DNA from: Serratia nematodiphila DZ0503SBS1 | GTDB taxonomy: Bacteria; Pseudomonadota; Gammaproteobacteria; Enterobacterales; Enterobacteriaceae | Direction: 5' to 3' | Assembly: GCF_000738675.1 (NCBI RefSeq) | Contig: NZ_JPUX01000001.1 | Span: 620,001 to 684,000, forward strand | Length of the DNA: 64,000 bases | Shown here: piece by piece, positions 63,161 to 64,000 of the stretch | Layout of the letters: each line of letters opens with the position of its first letter | Numbering within the stretch: the stretch's first letter is position 1 | Position numbers and translations under genes: made by a program | Notes under the pieces: model-generated | The model's database searches: none | Told to the model about the DNA's origin: nothing | The model's input: the letters and a program-made list of their open reading frames with translations, nothing else

Positions 63161-64000
63161 TTGCTGACACCGATCATTCGCAAATTCCAGTATGGCCAGC
63201 ATACCGTCACCATCGAAACCGGTATGATGGCTCGTCAGGCCACCGCCGCCGTTATGGTGAGCATGGATGACACCGCCGTATTCGTTACCGTCGTTGGCCA
63301 GAAAAAAGCCAAGCCGGGCCAGAGCTTCTTCCCGCTGACCGTTAACTACCAAGAGCGTACCTACGCCGCCGGCCGCATCCCGGGCAGCTTCTTCCGTCGC
63401 GAAGGCCGTCCGAGCGAAGGCGAGACCCTGACTTCCCGTCTGATCGACCGTCCGATCCGTCCACTGTTCCCGGACAGCTTCCTGAACGAAGTTCAGGTGA
63501 TCGCGACCGTGGTTTCCGTTAACCCGCAGGTGAATCCGGACATCGTTGCGATGATCGGTGCCTCTGCCGCCCTGAGCCTGTCCGGTATTCCGTTCAACGG
63601 CCCAATCGGCGCCGCGCGCGTGGGTTACATCAACGATCAGTACGTGCTGAACCCGACGACCGACGAGCTGAAAGAAAGCCGTCTGGATCTGGTGGTTGCC
63701 GGTACTGCCGGTGCGGTGCTGATGGTTGAATCCGAAGCGGACGTGCTGAGCGAAGATCAGATGCTGGGCGCCGTGGTGTTCGGCCACGACCAGCAGCAAG
63801 TGGTTATCGAAAACATCAACGCGCTGGTTGCCGAAGCCGGCAAACCGAAGTGGGATTGGCAGGCGCCTGCGGTCAACGAAGCGCTGCACGCGCGCGTGGC
63901 TGAACTGGCCGAAGCTCGCCTGGGCGACGCTTACCACATCACCGAAAAACAAGAGCGTTACGCTCAGGTTGACGCGATCAAAGACAGCGTGGTTGAAACC
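63161..64000 (+). CDS. pnp: Polyribonucleotide nucleotidyltransferase (N-terminal part; 3' end outside window)
   Basis: 280 codons present, open to the window edge. Begins at TTG with AAGGA eight bases upstream, reading [20 protein letters not shown] as the E. coli protein does. First RNase PH-like core is visible ([43 protein letters not shown]). Degrades RNA phosphorolytically in the degradosome. The catalytic second core, KH and S1 domains lie beyond the window. Confidence 0.97.
   Translation, partial: MLTPIIRKFQYGQHTVTIETGMMARQATAAVMVSMDDTAVFVTVVGQKKAKPGQSFFPLTVNYQERTYAAGRIPGSFFRREGRPSEGETLTSRLIDRPIRPLFPDSFLNEVQVIATVVSVNPQVNPDIVAMIGASAALSLSGIPFNGPIGAARVGYINDQYVLNPTTDELKESRLDLVVAGTAGAVLMVESEADVLSEDQMLGAVVFGHDQQQVVIENINALVAEAGKPKWDWQAPAVNEALHARVAELAEARLGDAYHITEKQERYAQVDAIKDSVVET

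Overview
This window looks like chromosome from a GC-rich member of the Enterobacterales, most probably Serratia (Yersiniaceae). The proteins are close to Escherichia coli and Yersinia housekeeping orthologues. The gene order (dacB-pmrA-pmrB beside obgE; argR-mdh-sfsB-ispB) fits that family better than E. coli. Almost every gene is core. No insertion sequence, prophage block, integrase, CRISPR array or rRNA operon was seen.

Left part (1-37.8 kb) corresponds to the E. coli mutL-to-mpl block. It holds mutL (partial)-miaA-hfq-hflX-hflK-hflC-yjeT-purA, then nsrR-rnr-rlmB, then aidB-yjfL with yjfN, bsmA and yjfP. The ribosomal cluster rpsF-priB-rpsR-rplI follows, then a DUF488 gene, ytfB, fklB, cpdB, cysQ, ytfJ, ytfK, ytfL, msrA, the outer-membrane assembly pair tamA-tamB, ytfP, ppa, a chemoreceptor with a clear flagellar sigma-28 promoter, fbp and mpl. 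The accessory positions are the aidB-yjfP stretch, an unrecognised 120-residue protein at 15.6 kb with a small secreted DUF1471 gene beside it, and the chemoreceptor, which sits where E. coli has the ytfQRT-yjfF transporter.

Right part (38-64 kb) corresponds to the E. coli 71-72 min region: two tandem yhcN-like genes, argR, mdh, sfsB (Ner-like), a small Mu-type DNA-binding protein, ispB, rplU-rpmA-yhbE-obgE, pmrB/pmrA/dacB, greA, yhbY, rlmE-ftsH-folP-glmM-secG, tRNA-Leu(GAG), initiator tRNA-Met, rimP-nusA-infB-rbfA-truB-rpsO and the start of pnp. It covers quinone side-chain synthesis, ribosome assembly, transcription elongation, translation initiation, membrane proteolysis and cell-wall precursor supply.

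The most unusual spot is 41.0-41.8 kb. A Ner-like gene and a gene resembling the phage Mu c repressor (N-terminal winged helix plus a short C-terminal tail) diverge from a 172-base region carrying two different perfect palindromes and a direct repeat. This arrangement resembles the Mu immunity switch but has no phage around it. Other points worth checking are five DUF1471 genes, two with long hairpins next to the ribosome-binding site; a short insertion in the NusA KH2 domain; the dacB-pmrAB operon; and well-formed regulatory RNA or promoter structures at argR, pnp, metY-rimP and the chemoreceptor.
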